This document shows, piece after piece, positions 61,604-64,000 of a DNA stretch of 64,000 nucleotides. The notes below the pieces were generated by a model. It made no database searches and had not been told where the DNA came from. It was given only the letters and a program-made list of their open reading frames with translations. This DNA comes from Microbacterium terregens (GTDB lineage Bacteria > Actinomycetota > Actinomycetes > Actinomycetales > Microbacteriaceae): assembly GCF_039534975.1 (NCBI RefSeq), contig NZ_BAAAWH010000001.1, positions 1,984,001-2,048,000 of the forward strand. Direction: 5' to 3'. The position numbers and the translations under genes are program-made. Within the stretch, counting starts at the first letter, position 1, and every line of letters starts with the position of its first letter.

Positions 61604-63466
61604 CTACTGGTCGGATGCGTAGCGCTGACGCTCCACATCCAGCTCCCGCAGCCGCATCCGGATCACGCGACCCTCCTGCGAATCCGGCGCGACGCGCTGG
61701 ATCGCACCCAGCAGCTCCGTCTTCTCCCGATCCACCGAACGGCCCACCAGCCGTCGTGCGAGAGACGCCGCCGACACGGTCGCCGCCTCATCGGAGAGCG
61801 CGGGGAAGTTCGCGGTGAGCAGCTCCGCCGCAAGAGACCGATAAGGCTCGCGCACGACGGACACGGCATCCGCCGCCCAACCGGGTCGACTCATGTCGGC
61901 CGCGGCGGCGACGGCCTGGCGGACGGCATCCAGAGCAGGATGCCGGAACGGCAGCGAGAGGGATCGCTCGAGCAGACTCGCGTCGAGGCGGTGACCGAAT
62001 TGGAGGATGCCCATCAGGGCGTCACGCTCGAGCGCGACCTCTGCGGTACGCGGAAGCGAGGCGATCGTGACGCGGGCCATCGGGTCCGGCAGGCCGGGTT
62101 CCTGCGGTGCGGCCGGAGTCGCGACCCCCTCCCCCTGGCGCTGCGAGGCGCTGCGTGCGGCGCGTTCGACTGCGGCCCGCACCTCCGCCAATTCCAGCCC
62201 GAGTCGTCGTGCGAGCACCCGCACGTAGCCGGGACGAAGCGAGGGGTCGCGGATCTCGGCGACGATCGGTGCGGCAGCACGCAGGCCGCCGGCACGCCCT
62301 TCCACCGTCGACAGGTCGAACCCGGCCAGTCGCTGATCGATGACGAACTCGAACATCGGGACCTTGTTGTCCATGAGCGCGCGTACCGCACCGTCGCCGC
62401 GCTGCAGTCGCAGGTCGCACGGGTCGAGGCCGCCGGGCGCCACGGCCACATACGTCTGCGCCGCGAAGCGCTTCTCCTCGCCGAACGCGCGCAGTGCGGC
62501 CTTCTGCCCGGCGGCGTCGGGATCGAACGTGAAGACGACCTCGCCGGAGGCGGAATCATCCCCCATCACGCGACGCAGGACCGTGATGTGGTCTGTGCCG
62601 AACGACGTGCCGCAGCTGGCGATGGCCGTCGTGATCCCGGCCAGGTGGCACGCCATCACGTCGGTATAACCCTCGACGACGACCACGCGGTGCGCGCGCG
62701 AGATGTCGCGTTTGGCCAGATCGAGACCGTAGAGCACGTGCGATTTGCGGTAGATCGGAGTCTCTGGCGTGTTGAGGTACTTGGGTCCCTGGTCGTCCTC
62801 GTACAGCTTGCGTGCGCCGAATCCGATCACCTGGCTCGTGACGTCGCGGATCGGCCAGACCGCACGGCCTCGGAAGCGGTCGTAGACTCCGCGCTGGCCC
62901 TGCGAGACCAGGCCCGCCGCGCTGAGCTCGTCGTCGCTGAATCCGAGCTTGTGCAGAGCATCCCGCACGTTGGACCACCCCTTGGGGGCGTAGCCGACGC
63001 CGAAGTGCGCCGCTGCCCCCGCGTCGAACCCGCGCTCACCGAGGAATCGCCGGGCCGTCTCGGCCTCGGCGGTCGCCAGCTGGCTACGGAAGTACTCGGC
63101 GGCTGCCCCGTTCGCGGCGTAGAGCCGCGCTCGGCCCGTCGTCTCCGGTACCGCTCCGCCGTCCTCGTAGCGCAGGGTGTAGCCGATGCGACCGGCGAGC
63201 CGCTCCACCGCCTCGGTGAACGAGACATGATCCATCGCGCGCAGGAACGAGTACACGTCACCGGACTCGTTGCAGCCGAAGCAGTGGTAGAACCCCGCCT
63301 GAGCGCGGACATTGAAGCTCGGACTGCGTTCGTCGTGGAAGGGGCACAGGCCTTTCAAGGACCCGATGCCGGCCGGCTTGAGGGCGACCCGCTCGCCGAT
63401 GATATCGGCGATGTTCGTGCGCGCCTTGACCTCGTCGACGTCGGCCTGCAGGATCCGCCCGGCCAT
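61604..63466 (-). CDS. dnaG: DNA primase
   Basis: A 620-residue primase that makes RNA primers for replication. The N-terminal CHC2 zinc finger has Cys41, His44, Cys62 and Cys65 (CPFHDE ... HCFGC). The toprim catalytic domain follows with [16 protein letters not shown] (Glu) and [13 protein letters not shown] (Asp-x-Asp). The C-terminal domain that contacts DnaB helicase is Arg/Leu-rich and shorter than in enterics. ATG at 63466 shares one base with the dgt stop (TGATG). The dgt-dnaG order is also found in mycobacteria (Rv2344c-Rv2343c). Confidence 0.96.
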   Translation of the reverse strand: MAGRILQADVDEVKARTNIADIIGERVALKPAGIGSLKGLCPFHDERSPSFNVRAQAGFYHCFGCNESGDVYSFLRAMDHVSFTEAVERLAGRIGYTLRYEDGGAVPETTGRARLYAANGAAAEYFRSQLATAEAETARRFLGERGFDAGAAAHFGVGYAPKGWSNVRDALHKLGFSDDELSAAGLVSQGQRGVYDRFRGRAVWPIRDVTSQVIGFGARKLYEDDQGPKYLNTPETPIYRKSHVLYGLDLAKRDISRAHRVVVVEGYTDVMACHLAGITTAIASCGTSFGTDHITVLRRVMGDDSASGEVVFTFDPDAAGQKAALRAFGEEKRFAAQTYVAVAPGGLDPCDLRLQRGDGAVRALMDNKVPMFEFVIDQRLAGFDLSTVEGRAGGLRAAAPIVAEIRDPSLRPGYVRVLARRLGLELAEVRAAVERAARSASQRQGEGVATPAAPQEPGLPDPMARVTIASLPRTAEVALERDALMGILQFGHRLDASLLERSLSLPFRHPALDAVRQAVAAAADMSRPGWAADAVSVVREPYRSLAAELLTANFPALSDEAATVSAASLARRLVGRSVDREKTELLGAIQRVAPDSQEGRVIRMRLRELDVERQRYASDQ

Positions 63467-64000
63467 CAGTGCTCGGTCCCGGTTCCGCGACCGGGGCGCG
63501 ACGAGCCGGGCGCCCACACGCCCAGCGATGCGGCATCCACCTCGCCGACCAGGCGACCGTGCCAGGCGATCGCATGCTGATCCGTCAGGCTCGCGACCTG
63601 GTCCACGACCGCGCGACGGCGCGCGGCATCCGTCTGCGCGCCTCCGAAGTCCTCGGCGTACACGGCGTCAAGGTTCTCGGGCTGCTCCCACAACGCCGAC
63701 GCCAGGCGCTTGAGCACCCGGCGCTGCTCTTTGTACACGGTCTTGCGCCCCTCGATCGACACGACCACCGCCCCGATGATGCCCTTGAGGACGGCCATCT
63801 CGGCCTCCACCACGCGCGGGACGACGACGTGGGCACGATAGCGCGTCAACACCGACGTGGAGTAGGCCTCGCGGGTCGCCGCCGTCGCGGCGCGCGCAAA
63901 TCGTCCGATGAGATCCGAGGTGAGGTTCTTCAGGCGCGCGTGAGATGCGCGGGTCCCATCGAAGGACGCGATCCACTCCGGCAGGCGCATGAGGCGGTAG
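63466..64000 (-). CDS. dgt: Deoxyguanosinetriphosphate triphosphohydrolase-like protein, C-terminal part
   Basis: Only the last 177 codons lie in the window; the frame is open to its edge, so the start and the HD metal site lie beyond base 64000. The visible part matches the C-terminal helical region of dGTPase-like proteins: [15 protein letters not shown], then [46 protein letters not shown] and [18 protein letters not shown]. These enzymes split dNTPs to nucleoside and triphosphate. The stop overlaps the dnaG start, so nucleotide control and priming are coupled in one operon. Confidence 0.88.
   Translation of the reverse strand, partial: YRLMRLPEWIASFDGTRASHARLKNLTSDLIGRFARAATAATREAYSTSVLTRYRAHVVVPRVVEAEMAVLKGIIGAVVVSIEGRKTVYKEQRRVLKRLASALWEQPENLDAVYAEDFGGAQTDAARRRAVVDQVASLTDQHAIAWHGRLVGEVDAASLGVWAPGSSRPGRGTGTEH

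Overview
The window is about 64 kb of high-GC DNA that reads as core chromosome of an actinobacterium, most likely the family Microbacteriaceae and probably Microbacterium or a close relative (inference from gene content, not a database match). Supporting signs are the actinobacterial marker families DUF3159, DUF3710, DUF3093, DUF4193, DUF3071/SepH, DUF4191, DUF3145 and DUF7455, an Ala/Lys-rich RpoD, a GlnA1-GlnE-GlnA2 cluster, a homodimeric AceE and type II FAS genes under a FasR-like regulator. Several blocks follow the gene order known from Mycobacterium tuberculosis (Rv2681-Rv2714, Rv2213-Rv2229c, Rv2241-Rv2245, Rv2343c-Rv2344c). Coding is dense, many starts overlap the preceding stop (ATGA/GTGA), and many starts are GTG.

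Layout: 0-5 kb RNase D (cut at the left edge) and a fadA-fadB beta-oxidation operon. 4.6-9.7 kb dxs and acnA on the minus strand. 9.7-13.5 kb an overlapping DUF3159-DUF3710-dut operon, then DUF3093, DUF4193 and sepH. 13.5-19.7 kb a phosphodiesterase, parC, parE and DUF7455. 19.7-21.5 kb two overlapping alanine racemase-type genes, divergent from an ATP-grasp gene. 22.5-25.8 kb a CofE-like ligase, rpoD and a PAC2 gene. 25.9-30.7 kb pepA, lpdA and sucB. 30.7-33.2 kb a two-part membrane protein, DUF4191 and RDD. 33.3-39.7 kb the nitrogen block glnA, glnE, glnA2. 39.7-44 kb ppgK, RNase P RNA, and an overlapping trio of family A polymerase, RNase HI and zinc-ribbon coiled coil. 44.5-52.4 kb tRNA-Val, aceE, fasR, fabD, fabH, acpP, fabF. 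52.5-58.1 kb DUF3145 and a looser, accessory-looking stretch (a cupin/2OG-like oxygenase candidate, a one-chain DUF262-DUF1524 nuclease, a YjbR protein, an alpha/beta hydrolase) ending at a CAT-anticodon tRNA. 58.1-64 kb a DMT transporter, def, tRNA-Asn, an orphan ABC ATPase, dnaG and the end of a dgt gene.

How the parts connect: AceE, the two-lipoyl-domain E2 and Lpd make up pyruvate/2-oxoglutarate dehydrogenase complexes. AceE feeds acetyl-CoA to the fatty-acid genes just downstream. A probable GlnR box precedes glnA, whose product is presumably adenylylated by GlnE. Most unusual is the alanine racemase pair: the longer protein has the PLP-binding lysine motif but has lost the C-domain tyrosine motif, while the shorter one keeps the tyrosine motif but has arginine in place of the lysine and lacks most of the barrel. 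Since these residues come from opposite subunits in known racemase dimers, an obligate heterodimer is plausible. Other notable points are a topoisomerase IV with resistance-type residues in both subunits, a polymerase without visible exonuclease residues packed with RNase HI, and a recurring TANNNT-(6-7 nt)-start codon layout that points to many leaderless mRNAs. No CRISPR array, insertion sequence or prophage was seen.
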